A program made the position numbers and the translations under genes. The notes under the pieces were generated by a model that did no database searches, was not told where the DNA came from, and saw nothing but the letters and a program-made list of their open reading frames with translations. Below, piece by piece: positions 23,291 through 31,779 of a stretch of 64,000 nt of DNA. Source of the stretch: CATOSP01 sp034422355 (GTDB lineage: Bacteria > Chloroflexota > Dehalococcoidia > Lucifugimonadales > UBA3495); the NCBI GenBank assembly GCA_034422355.1, contig DAOUJS010000140.1, positions 15,466 to 79,465 on the forward strand, written 5' to 3'. Within the stretch, counting starts at the first letter, position 1. Every line of letters starts with the position of its first letter.

Positions 23291-24862
23291 TTACTCCCAT
23301 TCGATGGTGCCGGGCGGTTTGCTGGTGATGTCGTAGACCACCCTGGTTACGCCGGGGACTTCATTGACGATGCGGTTGGAGATTCGTGCCAGCACCTCGT
23401 AAGGGAGCCTGACCCAGTCTGCGGTCATGGCATCCTCGCTGGCAACGGCCCGTATGGCGCAGACGTTGCCGTAGGTGCGGTAATCGCCCATCACGCCCAC
23501 GGTGCGGCTGTCGCTGAGGACAGCGAAGCTCTGCCAGAGCCGGTCGTACAGGTTCGCGTTCTTGATTTCGTCGATGACGATCCAGTCGCAGGCACGGACC
23601 ATGTCCAGCTTCTCAGCCGTAACCTCTCCGATGATTCTGATGGCCAGTCCCGGTCCGGGGAACGGCTGGCGGTAGACCATCTCGTGGGGCAGTCCCAGGG
23701 CCAGTCCCACCTCCCTTACCTCATCCTTGAACAGGTAACGCAGAGGCTCCACCAGCTTGAGGCTCATGTGCTCGGGCAAACCGCCAACGTTGTGATGGGT
23801 CTTGATCCGGGCTGATGCTCTGTTCTCCGGCGTCTCGCTTTCGATCACGTCGGGATACAGCGTGCCCTGGGCCAGAAAATCAGTCTGTCCCAGGTCGGCA
23901 GCCGTCTCCTCGAAAACGCGAATGAATTCCTCGCCGATGGACTTCCTCTTCTGCTCCGGGTCGGTGACACCCGCCAGTTGGGTCAGAAACCGCTCAGTGG
24001 CCTCGACGCAGACCAGATTGAGGCCCAGGTTGCTGCGGAAAGTCTCCTCCACCCGCTCCGGCTCTTCCAGTCGCAGCAGCCCGTTATTCACGAAGATGCA
24101 GGTCAATCGGTCGCCGATGGCCTCATGCACCAGCATTGCGGTCACGGCCGAATCCACGCCTCCGGATAGGGCGCAGATTACCCTGCCGTCTCCCACCTGT
24201 TCCCGGATACGCTGCACTGAGTCCTTGACGAAGTTCCCGGCAGTCCAATTGCCCTCGCAGCCGCAGGCGCGCATCAGGAAATTCTCCAGTATGGATACCC
24301 CCATTGGTGTGTGGGCGACCTCCGGGTGGAACTGGAGGCCGAATATACGGTCCCCGTTGCTCAGCGCCGCGACCGGAGAGTTCTCCGTAAAGGCGAGGCT
24401 TGAGAAGCCGGGCGGCAGCTCAGCCACCCGGTCTCCGTGGCTCATCCATACCTGGAACGAGGGTGGAAGGTCGTGGAACAAGCTACAACCGTCCCCATCC
24501 TGATGGAGCGATGCTGAGCCGTATTCCTGTCGCAGTCCCGGAATGACCGACCCGCCGAACTGGTGTACCAGTGCCTGCATCCCGTAGCAGATGCCCAGTA
24601 CCGGCAGGCCGCGCTCAAAGACCCAATTAGGAATCGTCGGCGCTCCCGGTTCGTAGACGCTTGCGGGGCCACCGGACAGTATGACCCCCTTGGGCTGTAT
24701 GTGGCGCACCGATTCCCACGTGCTGGATGACGGGACAACTTCGGAATAGACTCTCAACTCGCGGGCGCGGCGGGCGATCAAATGGCTGTACTGGGAGCCG
24801 AAGTCGATGACCACGACGCCCTCGGTTACGGCGCGGCCTTCGTTCTCGGATTCCGCGCCCAT
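23291..24862 (-). CDS. guaA: GMP synthase (glutamine-hydrolysing)
   Basis: GuaA aminates XMP to GMP. From the ATG at 24862 it has 523 residues, the normal size. The class I glutamine amidotransferase domain has GICYGMQALVHQFGG with nucleophile C92 and a conserved His-Glu pair further on (LQFHPEVAHTPMG). The synthetase P-loop is ALSGGVDSAVTAML, and the C-terminal dimerisation domain ends PPGTIEWE. The frame is open further upstream (TTG at 24943 behind GGAGGG), but family N-termini begin only about 10-15 residues before VVVIDFGSQ. A palindromic promoter lies at 25004-25022. Confidence 0.93.
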   Translation of the reverse strand: MGAESENEGRAVTEGVVVIDFGSQYSHLIARRARELRVYSEVVPSSSTWESVRHIQPKGVILSGGPASVYEPGAPTIPNWVFERGLPVLGICYGMQALVHQFGGSVIPGLRQEYGSASLHQDGDGCSLFHDLPPSFQVWMSHGDRVAELPPGFSSLAFTENSPVAALSNGDRIFGLQFHPEVAHTPMGVSILENFLMRACGCEGNWTAGNFVKDSVQRIREQVGDGRVICALSGGVDSAVTAMLVHEAIGDRLTCIFVNNGLLRLEEPERVEETFRSNLGLNLVCVEATERFLTQLAGVTDPEQKRKSIGEEFIRVFEETAADLGQTDFLAQGTLYPDVIESETPENRASARIKTHHNVGGLPEHMSLKLVEPLRYLFKDEVREVGLALGLPHEMVYRQPFPGPGLAIRIIGEVTAEKLDMVRACDWIVIDEIKNANLYDRLWQSFAVLSDSRTVGVMGDYRTYGNVCAIRAVASEDAMTADWVRLPYEVLARISNRIVNEVPGVTRVVYDITSKPPGTIEWE

Positions 24863-25003
24863 AGCCTCCAGGTTCTTGGCAATCTGGAGGTAGGTGGAAA
24901 TTTCGAGGTGGTCGCTGGCTGAAACCCGTCTGCCCTGGGGCAAATTCCCTCCGACCGTGGCGGCACCTCCTGTGTTGCGAGGTATGGTTTCTATGTAAGT
25001 CGG

Positions 25004-25022
25004 CACGGGTATTATACCCGTG
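25004..25022 (-). promoter_or_regulatory. guaA promoter: -10 inside a 19-bp perfect palindrome
   Basis: The 19 bases CACGGGTATTATACCCGTG are a perfect palindrome (9-bp arms around a central T). On the minus strand they contain TATAAT (25016 to 25011), the best -10 upstream of guaA, which would give a leader of about 140 bases. A dimeric repressor bound here would block the promoter. Confidence 0.55.
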
Positions 25023-25208
25023 TTGCATTGGCATCGCATAGGAGTGAGAGACAAATTCCACCAGATATTGAGGGTCAGCGTCACGCATGTACATGCCGTA
25101 GCACCAGGAGCCGTCGAGCGGTTGCCGTGGCAAGACAGCCTATTGGGCCACCTGGATGTCATCTTTTCCAGGCGACGACCGCTGCCTGCGAGTGTATGGA
25201 AATCGCTA

Positions 25209-25217
25209 TGTTATACT
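25209..25217 (+). promoter_or_regulatory. Extended -10 promoter candidate (TGT TATACT) of the YrdC gene
   Basis: TG-T then TATACT at 25212-25217 lies 30 bases before the ATG at 25247. It overlaps the long upstream open frame, supporting the internal start chosen for the Sua5/YrdC gene. Confidence 0.5.
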
Positions 25218-25246
25218 CGCCGAACCTGGCGGCGAGTTGCGGTCGA

Positions 25247-25858
25247 ATGAGTGATGCATCAGAAGATATCGGGGTCGAACAGGCCGTCCGTGCGCTCCGC
25301 AGCGGAGGTGTCGTAGCTTTTCCGACAGACACTCTTTACGGCTTGGGCGCCGATGTTTTCAACCCGGCGGCGGTGGAGGCGATTTTCGCCATCAAGGAGC
25401 GTCCCTTGGGTCTGGCTCTGCCGGTCCTCATCGACGATTGGGACCAACTGGAAAGGGTGGCGGGGAACATCCCAAATGCAGCAAGGGCGCTGGCGGAACG
25501 GTTCTGGCCAGGCCCGCTGACCCTGGTGGTCAAGAAGGCTGCCCGAGTCTCGGGTCGTGTTACCGCTGGCGCGCCGACAGTCGCAGTGCGGATACCCGGC
25601 CACCCCGTCCCCCGCGCCATCGCCCGCCTGCTGGGCGGCCCGATCACCGGCACCAGCGCCAACATCAGCGGCCAACCCGACCCCCAGGACCTGGACGAAC
25701 TCAGGAAGCAGATTGGTCACAAAGTGGACTACGTGGTAACTGCCGGGCCGACGCCGATGGGTGCGGCATCCACAATAGTTGACATAACAGCGGAAACTCC
25801 GGTGCTAATCAGGGAAGGGGCGATATCCTTTTCTGTCATCACCGAGGTCCTGAGATAG
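25247..25858 (+). CDS. L-threonylcarbamoyladenylate synthase (Sua5/YciO/YrdC family)
   Basis: This is probably the enzyme that makes threonylcarbamoyl-AMP for t6A37 modification of ANN-decoding tRNAs. From the ATG at 25247 it has 203 residues, the size of YrdC-type proteins without the Sua5 C-domain. Characteristic blocks are GGVVAFPTDTLYGLGADVF, IKERPLGLALPVLI, ERFWPGPLTLVV and GPITGTSANISG. A longer frame from 25028 exists but overlaps the promoter. It is divergent from guaA. Because YciO paralogues look similar, the exact activity is less certain than the fold. Confidence 0.85.
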   Translation: MSDASEDIGVEQAVRALRSGGVVAFPTDTLYGLGADVFNPAAVEAIFAIKERPLGLALPVLIDDWDQLERVAGNIPNAARALAERFWPGPLTLVVKKAARVSGRVTAGAPTVAVRIPGHPVPRAIARLLGGPITGTSANISGQPDPQDLDELRKQIGHKVDYVVTAGPTPMGAASTIVDITAETPVLIREGAISFSVITEVLR

Positions 25859-25945
25859 GTTCTACGGGATCAGATCACTTGAATCTGAGGAAATCCCGGA
25901 ACTGATCATTCGTGATAGCCGCACCTGACGCGATGTGGGGCAAAT

Positions 25946-27154
25946 ATGCCTAATGAGAAGATGACCTATAGAGAACTGTTGCGAGAGCGTCGAGCGCCTA
26001 ACCCGCCCTTTCCGACCAACGTGAACAACACGACCTACAGAGAGTTATTGCGAGAACAGCAAAATGATTCCCTACGCTCCTTCCCTGACAGCCGAGTCGG
26101 ACTCCAACCTGATCCCAGTCCAGACTTGCGACATATTGGCGAAAAGCAGTATATGCTGGAGCTTATTAACGCTGAACGGGTGAAGGCTGGTGTTTCCCCG
26201 GTTCTCTTAGGAAATAATTGCGCGGCCCAATTGCACGCCGAAAGTTCTCTGGAACACGGTCTTTCAGGCCACTGGGGGATTGATGGCTTGAAACCATACA
26301 TGCGCTATAGCCTGGCCGGAGGGCACCAGTCCAACTCGGAAAATGCGAGTGGGTTGAGATACCACATTACAATCTCTGACGGCTACAGTGCCCTTGATGG
26401 TGCCGTGCCAGAAATTTGTAAGGCAATGGATGGGTGGATGTCCAGCCCCGGTCATATGCGAAACGTCCTCGACAAATGGCATAAGAGTGTCAATATCGGC
26501 TTGGCTTGGGACCGATACAACTTTAGTGCGATCCAGCACTTCGAGGGCGATTATGTTGAGTTTGACCAATTGCCGAACATCAACAATGGCGTCCTGACCT
26601 TGTCCGGGCAGACCAGGAATGGTGCCCAATTCACGGATGAAAGCGACCTTGGTGTCCAAGTCTATTACGACCCGCCGCCGCACCACCTGACCAGAGGACA
26701 GGTGTCACGTACCTACTGCTACGACTCCGGCCTGCACGTCGCGGCGCTCAGAAAACCCCTGGGGGGAGGGTGGTTGATGGGAGGGTCTCGCTATAGCACA
26801 GATCAATTCACCGAGATGTACTCGCCCTGCCCTGACCCCTACTCCGTTAGCCCCGACGCACTCGCGCCCCAATCTCACGACGAAGCGTACGAGTTTTGGA
26901 AACAGGCGTATGATGCGAGTCAGCAACGGGAGGAGATAACCATCACCGTCCCTTGGATTACTGCGTCAAAGTGGACTGCCAAGAGAGATCGGTTTTCGGT
27001 GACCGCGAACCTGCGGGATGTTATCAACTGTCATGGAAACGGTGTGTATACAATAACGCTATGGGCTAATATAGGGGAGGAGAGGGTAGTCGTTTCAGAA
27101 TATTCCATATTCCACGGCGTAACGCCGCCGAACACCTACCCGAACAACCCCTGA
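25946..27154 (+). CDS. CAP/SCP-domain protein with duplicated N-terminal TYRELLRE motif
   Basis: The protein has 402 residues. A CAP domain (about 65-200) is indicated by EKQYMLELINAERVKAGVSP, HAESSLEHGLSGHWGIDGL, NSENASG and GWMSSPGHMRNVL, which give the usual His/Glu cavity residues. The C-terminal 200 residues are beta-rich and unassigned. There is no signal peptide, unusual for this typically secreted family. Instead, residues 7-14 and 30-37 repeat TYRELLRE. Base composition is lower in GC than in neighbouring genes, suggesting acquisition. The role is unknown. Confidence 0.7.
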   Translation: MPNEKMTYRELLRERRAPNPPFPTNVNNTTYRELLREQQNDSLRSFPDSRVGLQPDPSPDLRHIGEKQYMLELINAERVKAGVSPVLLGNNCAAQLHAESSLEHGLSGHWGIDGLKPYMRYSLAGGHQSNSENASGLRYHITISDGYSALDGAVPEICKAMDGWMSSPGHMRNVLDKWHKSVNIGLAWDRYNFSAIQHFEGDYVEFDQLPNINNGVLTLSGQTRNGAQFTDESDLGVQVYYDPPPHHLTRGQVSRTYCYDSGLHVAALRKPLGGGWLMGGSRYSTDQFTEMYSPCPDPYSVSPDALAPQSHDEAYEFWKQAYDASQQREEITITVPWITASKWTAKRDRFSVTANLRDVINCHGNGVYTITLWANIGEERVVVSEYSIFHGVTPPNTYPNNP

Positions 27155-27170
27155 AAACGGAAGTGTCGCA

Positions 27171-28190
27171 TTGATAACCGGATATGATACCCACCGCCAA
27201 GCCGTGGATGAAGAACTGCGGGCGGTGTTCGAAGGCCGCCAGGGGTTCCTCTACGATGTGCTCCGGTATCATCTTGGTTGGGTCGACCAGCAAGGGACAC
27301 CGTTGGACGCGGAGCCCGTGCTGCACTTCCAGTCCCGGCTGTCCCTGCTATCCTGCGAGGCCGTGTCCGGGGACTTCCGTCCCGCGCTGCCCGCCGCCGC
27401 CGCGGTGGAACTGGTGTACAACTTCACGCTGGTCCACGGCGACGTGCAATCAAACAGGTCGGGAAGCACGCCGGGGCGCGAGGACCGCCCCAGCATCTGG
27501 TGGGTCTGGGGCCCGGCCCAGGCTATCAATGCTGGCGATGGCTTGCACGCCCTTGGGCGCACAACTATAATGCGCCTCGCTCAGAGGGAGGTGCCCCCGG
27601 AACGCATTTTGAGCGCCATGCAGTCCCTCGACCGGGCCTGCCTTACTATTTGCGAAGGCCAGTACATGGACCTGGAGTTCCAGGACCGGATTACTGTCAC
27701 CAGCCATGCCTACCTGGACATGGCCGGACGTAAGACCGGGGCGCTGGCATCCTGCGCTGCTGAGTTGGGTGTGCTGGCGGGGGGAGCGCCCGATCATGTC
27801 GGTGCCGCTTTCGCCGTGATGGGCAACCGGTTTGGAGTTGCCTGGCAGATTGTCCAGGACATTTCAGAGCTTTGGGGTGAGCGCGGCGACGGGATGACCG
27901 CGGCCAACGTGCTCAACAAGAAGAAGAGCCTGCCACTGATTTACACCCTCGAAACGGCCCCTGTGTCCGCGAAGCGGGAGCTTGGCGCAGTCTACATGAA
28001 GCGTGTGCTCCAACCCGAGGACGTTGCCCGGCTCGTCGAAATCCTCGACAGTGTGGACGCCCGCAGCTTCGCCAGGGAAAAGGCCCGCGAGTTGGTCGAA
28101 GAGGGGCTGGCGTCCCTGGACAATGCCGGTCTGCCGGATCAGCACATCGTGCCGCTCCGGGAATTCTCTGAGTGGGTATTGGAGGAATAG
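27171..28190 (+). CDS. Polyprenyl synthetase-family protein with degenerate aspartate-rich motifs
   Basis: The 339-residue all-helical protein aligns in outline with trans-isoprenyl diphosphate synthases: VELVYNFTLVHGDVQ, IWWVWGPAQAINAGDGL, GRKTGALASCAAELG, FGVAWQIVQDISELWG and NKKKSLPLIYTLE. However, the first metal motif, normally HDDxxD, is HGDVQSN (89-95), and the second, normally DDxxD, is QDISE (229-233). Most magnesium-binding aspartates are therefore missing. It may be inactive, or a structural subunit of a heteromeric synthase. It begins with TTG and runs into pgk five bases downstream. Confidence 0.75.
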   Translation: MITGYDTHRQAVDEELRAVFEGRQGFLYDVLRYHLGWVDQQGTPLDAEPVLHFQSRLSLLSCEAVSGDFRPALPAAAAVELVYNFTLVHGDVQSNRSGSTPGREDRPSIWWVWGPAQAINAGDGLHALGRTTIMRLAQREVPPERILSAMQSLDRACLTICEGQYMDLEFQDRITVTSHAYLDMAGRKTGALASCAAELGVLAGGAPDHVGAAFAVMGNRFGVAWQIVQDISELWGERGDGMTAANVLNKKKSLPLIYTLETAPVSAKRELGAVYMKRVLQPEDVARLVEILDSVDARSFAREKARELVEEGLASLDNAGLPDQHIVPLREFSEWVLEE

Positions 28191-28194
28191 TTAC

Positions 28195-29391
28195 GTGGTC
28201 AAGCGCGCCCTTTCCGGGCTGGATGTGGACGGCAAACGGGTCCTGGTCCGCGTGGACTTCAACATCCCCATTGAGCAGGGCATCGAGGCAATCGCCGCCT
28301 ACGACCAGCGGCTCCGGGCCACACTGCCGACCATCCGTTACCTTGTCGAAAGGGACTGCCGGACCATCCTCTGCTCCCACCTGGGAAGACCCGCCGGAAA
28401 GGTCTCCGAGTCCCTGCGTTTGGCCCCCGTCGGGGACCGGCTTGCGGAGTTGCTGGGACATCCGGTAAAGAGTCTGCACGACTGCATAGGGCCGGACGTG
28501 GTCGCTGGCATAGATGCGATGCAGCCCCGCGATGTGGCCCTTTTGGAGAACCTGCGTTTCCATGCAGGCGAAGAGGCTAACGACGCGCGCTTCGCCTCCT
28601 CGTTGGCTTCCCTGGCCGACTGCTTTGTCATGGACGCTTTCGCCGTTGCCCACCGCGCCCACGCATCTACCGTCGGAGTACCGGCTATACTGCCCTCGGC
28701 AATGGGTCTCTTGGTCCAGCGCGAAGTGGAGTCAATGGGTACTGCCCTGGAGAACCCGGAGCGGCCGTTGGCTGCGTTGATGGGCGGCGCGAAAGTCAGC
28801 GACAAGATTTTGGTGCTGGAGAACCTGCTGGACAGGCTGGACCGCCTCTATATCGGCGGCGGCATGGCCGTGACATTCCTCAACGCCTTGGGCAAGAATA
28901 CCGGCGCTTCTTCCATAGAGGAAGACCGTATCGATTTTGCCAGGGACATTATGGAGCAGTTGCGGCAGCGGGGGATTCAACTCCACCTGCCCCGCGACCT
29001 GGTGGTGGCCAGCCGGTTCGAGGCCGATCCGCCGGAGGTCCGGACCTCGTCCGCCGAGGCGGTGCCGGAGGGCTGGTACATCATGGATATAGGCCCCGAG
29101 GCATCTGCCCAGTTCTCCGGTTCTCTGAACGAGTGCGGGACCATCATCTGGAACGGTCCGATGGGCGTGTTCGAGATGCCCAGGTTCAGCGAAGGGACTC
29201 GGGTCGTGGCCGAGGCCATAGCAGGCGCGCAGGGGACCACCAGCGTAGTCGGCGGCGGCTCGACTGCCGAGGCCGTGGAGGAACTCGGCCTGATGGACCG
29301 CATGACCCACGTCTCCACCGGAGGCGGGGCCTCCCTGGAATTCCTGGAGGGCAAGGAACTGCCTGGCATTGCGGCCCTGCCGGACGCCTGA
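28195..29391 (+). CDS. pgk: Phosphoglycerate kinase
   Basis: PGK transfers the acyl phosphate of 1,3-bisphosphoglycerate to ADP. From the GTG at 28195 (GGAGG at 28181-28185) it has 398 residues. The N-domain has VLVRVDFNIPIEQG and ILCSHLGRPAGKV. The hinge and nucleotide domain show LMGGAKVSDKILVLENLL, IIWNGPMGVFEMPRF and VVGGGSTAEAVEELGL. It is the first of three consecutive glycolytic genes (pgk, apgM, tpiA). Confidence 0.95.
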   Translation: MVKRALSGLDVDGKRVLVRVDFNIPIEQGIEAIAAYDQRLRATLPTIRYLVERDCRTILCSHLGRPAGKVSESLRLAPVGDRLAELLGHPVKSLHDCIGPDVVAGIDAMQPRDVALLENLRFHAGEEANDARFASSLASLADCFVMDAFAVAHRAHASTVGVPAILPSAMGLLVQREVESMGTALENPERPLAALMGGAKVSDKILVLENLLDRLDRLYIGGGMAVTFLNALGKNTGASSIEEDRIDFARDIMEQLRQRGIQLHLPRDLVVASRFEADPPEVRTSSAEAVPEGWYIMDIGPEASAQFSGSLNECGTIIWNGPMGVFEMPRFSEGTRVVAEAIAGAQGTTSVVGGGSTAEAVEELGLMDRMTHVSTGGGASLEFLEGKELPGIAALPDA

Positions 29392-29421
29392 CCTCCGGTT
29401 ACCGGTGGCTGCCCACACCGT

Positions 29422-29444
29422 CATTCCCGAAAAAGCGGGAATCC
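29422..29444. repeat. REP-like palindrome, copy 2
   Basis: CATTCCCGAAAAAGCGGGAA and the following bases form a short palindrome between pgk and apgM, the same type as at 20745 and 61578. It might act as a weak transcript-end or stability element. Confidence 0.55.
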
Positions 29445-29472
29445 ATCCCGCAACTAGCCAAAGGGTGAAACT

Positions 29473-30678
29473 ATGATTGACGAAGAGTTATTCCGGGACT
29501 GCTACGTTTCCACACCTTCCAAGATCGTCATGCTGGTGGTAGATGGCCTGGGTGGTCTTGCCCACCCTGACACTGGCCTCTCGGAGTTGGAGACGGCACA
29601 CTTGCCCAACCTGGACGCAATGGCGCGTGAGAGCGCCTGTGGTCTGACCACGCCCGTCGACCATGGGGTTGCACCCGGCAGTGGTCCAGGCCACCTCGCC
29701 CTGTTCGGGTACGACCCCTTGAAGCACCTGATCGGCCGTGGCGCACTGGAAGCCTTGGGCATAGAGGTTGACCTCCGCCCCGGCGACGTTGCCGCCCGCG
29801 GCAACTTCTGCACCGTAGACGACGCAGGACTGTTGGTGGACCGCCGGGCCGGGCGCATCCCTACCGAGTTGAGTGCTCCGTTGTGCCGCCGGCTCGACCG
29901 TATCGAGGTTGATGGCGCCGAACTCGACGTTTTCCCCGTCCAGGACTACCGCTTCGTCCTGAGACTCAGGGGGGAAGGGTTGTCAGAGGCGATAACCGAG
30001 ACCGACCCTCAAATCACGGGAGTCCCAGCCCTCGAAGTCCAGGCCCTTGCGCCCGAAGCTCAGAAGACCGCGGACGTGGTCAACAGCTTCGTGTCCCAGG
30101 CCCGGAACCTCCTGGCGGAAGAAGAACGGGGCAACATGGCGCTGCTCCGGGGATTCGCCCAGTTGCCCAACCTTCCTCCGATGGGCGATGTCTATCAGTT
30201 GGACCCGGCAGGAATCGCCGCCTATCCCATGTACCGGGGCCTGGCCACCGTCGCCGGAATGCAGGTCATCCCCACGGGACACTCCTTCGGAGACGAGGTG
30301 GAAACCCTGCGGCAGCGGTTCCAGGAGCACGATTTCTTCTTCATCCACTACAAGCCCGCCGACGCCGCCGGAGAGGATGGGGACTTCGACGCCAAGGTGA
30401 AATGCCTCGAGGACCTGGACCCATTCATCAACGAGATCCGGGAATTGGGGCCGGACGTGTTCATGGTGGCCGGAGACCACTCGACCCCCGCGATCATGGC
30501 ATCTCATAGCTGGCACCCGGTGCCGTTCATGCTGCACTCCCGGCTTACCAGGGGTGAGGGCATCGACGCATTCAACGAAAGGTCCTGTGGCCAGGGCTCC
30601 ATCGGGCGCATCCCGGCGACCAGGGTGATGCTGCTTGCGCTGGCCCACGCCGGCAAGCTGACCAAGTACGGCCCGTAG
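29473..30678 (+). CDS. apgM: Cofactor-independent phosphoglycerate mutase, archaeal type
   Basis: ApgM interconverts 3- and 2-phosphoglycerate without 2,3-bisphosphoglycerate. It has 401 residues, the size of the archaeal aPGAM family rather than the ~510-residue GpmI. It belongs to the alkaline-phosphatase superfamily: KIVMLVVDGLGGL supplies the first metal ligand, PVDHGVAPGSGPGHLALFGY the region with the nucleophilic Ser, and VFMVAGDHSTPAIMASHSWH the second metal site. It lies between pgk and tpiA. Confidence 0.92.
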   Translation: MIDEELFRDCYVSTPSKIVMLVVDGLGGLAHPDTGLSELETAHLPNLDAMARESACGLTTPVDHGVAPGSGPGHLALFGYDPLKHLIGRGALEALGIEVDLRPGDVAARGNFCTVDDAGLLVDRRAGRIPTELSAPLCRRLDRIEVDGAELDVFPVQDYRFVLRLRGEGLSEAITETDPQITGVPALEVQALAPEAQKTADVVNSFVSQARNLLAEEERGNMALLRGFAQLPNLPPMGDVYQLDPAGIAAYPMYRGLATVAGMQVIPTGHSFGDEVETLRQRFQEHDFFFIHYKPADAAGEDGDFDAKVKCLEDLDPFINEIRELGPDVFMVAGDHSTPAIMASHSWHPVPFMLHSRLTRGEGIDAFNERSCGQGSIGRIPATRVMLLALAHAGKLTKYGP

Positions 30679-30725
30679 TCTGGACCGGGACCAGAGCTCG
30701 AGACAATTTCTTGCAGGAACGGAAT

Positions 30726-31484
30726 ATGCCCAGACCAGTAGTTGCCGGAAACTGGAAAATGAACACTACCCTGGAAGATGCGGAGCGTCTCGCCTCCGAG
30801 GTGCGGGACGGTGTGGTTTCCGGTATCGGATGCGATGTCATCCTGTGCCCGCCCTTCATCTCTCTGCAAGCAGTCCGGAGCGCTGTTGCCGGGTCACAGG
30901 TAATGGTCGGCGCCCAGAACATGTACCATGAGTCCTCCGGCGCGTTCACCGGCGAAATCGCCCCGCCGATGCTCCAGGCCCTTTGCGATTACGTGGTCCT
31001 GGGCCATTCGGAACGCCGCCAACTGTTCGGCGAGACCGACCACACGGTCAACCTCAAGGTCAAGGCAGCCCTTACCCACGCCATTCGCCCTATCCTGTGT
31101 GTTGGCGAAACTTTAGAGCAGCGTGAGTCGGGCCGGGCACAGGAAGTTGTAGCCAACCAGGTCCGGGAGGCTCTGGCCGGAGTGGAGGACGTTACCGGCC
31201 TGATAGTTGCCTATGAACCTGTCTGGGCCATCGGCACCGGCCAGGCCGCTACGCCGGAGACTGCTGAAGAGATCATGGGAGGCGGGGTGAAGGAAACCTT
31301 GACTGACCTGTTCGGCGACGCAGCTTCGGAAGTCCCACTATTGTACGGCGGAAGCGTCAACCCCGGAAACGCCGCAAGTTTCGCCCGCCAGCCCAACATC
31401 CACGGCGGACTGGTCGGCGGCGCAAGCTTGCAGGCGGACCAATTCCTGGAGATAGTGCAGGCGGTGGCGGCCGCCTCGGCCTAG
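30726..31484 (+). CDS. tpiA: Triosephosphate isomerase
   Basis: TIM interconverts glyceraldehyde-3-phosphate and dihydroxyacetone phosphate. From the ATG at 30726 it has 252 residues. K11 is in GNWKMN, the electrophile H94 in VLGHSERR, the catalytic base E165 in AYEPVWAIGTG, and the phosphate loop is PLLYGGSVNPGN. The frame opens at 30711 but the family N-terminus fits the later ATG. It is the third gene of the glycolytic block; a small DNA-binding-like gene follows. Confidence 0.96.
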   Translation: MPRPVVAGNWKMNTTLEDAERLASEVRDGVVSGIGCDVILCPPFISLQAVRSAVAGSQVMVGAQNMYHESSGAFTGEIAPPMLQALCDYVVLGHSERRQLFGETDHTVNLKVKAALTHAIRPILCVGETLEQRESGRAQEVVANQVREALAGVEDVTGLIVAYEPVWAIGTGQAATPETAEEIMGGGVKETLTDLFGDAASEVPLLYGGSVNPGNAASFARQPNIHGGLVGGASLQADQFLEIVQAVAAASA

Positions 31485-31500
31485 GGTGGGCAGAGTCTGT

Positions 31501-31731
31501 ATGCCGGTTAGCCGCCGGGAATTCGATGATGGGCATCTGAGCCTAAGCATTCCGATCCTTCAGTATCTGGGAGTTCGTAGCGAGGAAGCTTTCACGGCCG
31601 ATGAGGTCTTCGAGGCGCTGATCGAAATCTATGGTCGCCGAGCCACCCCGGGCGATGTCATAGTAACGCTGGAAGACCTGGCCGGTTCAGGCCAGGTTGA
31701 ATCGAAGAGAGTCGATGGGGTCTGGTTGTAA
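31501..31731 (+). CDS. Small winged-helix-like protein A
   Basis: The 76-residue protein starts MPVSRREFDDGHLSL. Predicted helices (IPILQYLGV, FTADEVFEALIEIYG, DVIVTLEDLAGSG) followed by a short hairpin (QVESKRVDGVWL) look like a compact winged helix, so DNA binding is plausible. It has the same N-terminal signature and layout as the next gene (31780-32094), implying duplication. It starts 16 bases after tpiA and may be read with it. No family is recognised. Confidence 0.55.
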   Translation: MPVSRREFDDGHLSLSIPILQYLGVRSEEAFTADEVFEALIEIYGRRATPGDVIVTLEDLAGSGQVESKRVDGVWL

Positions 31732-31779
31732 TTCTATAGTTTCAGAAGAGTAGAACCCTCTGTGACTGGAGGTGTCCAA

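Noticed and set aside
24943..25162. N-terminal extension of guaA from TTG 24943 or further upstream
   Set aside because: The extra residues are not seen in GMP synthases, and the farthest extension runs through the palindromic promoter.
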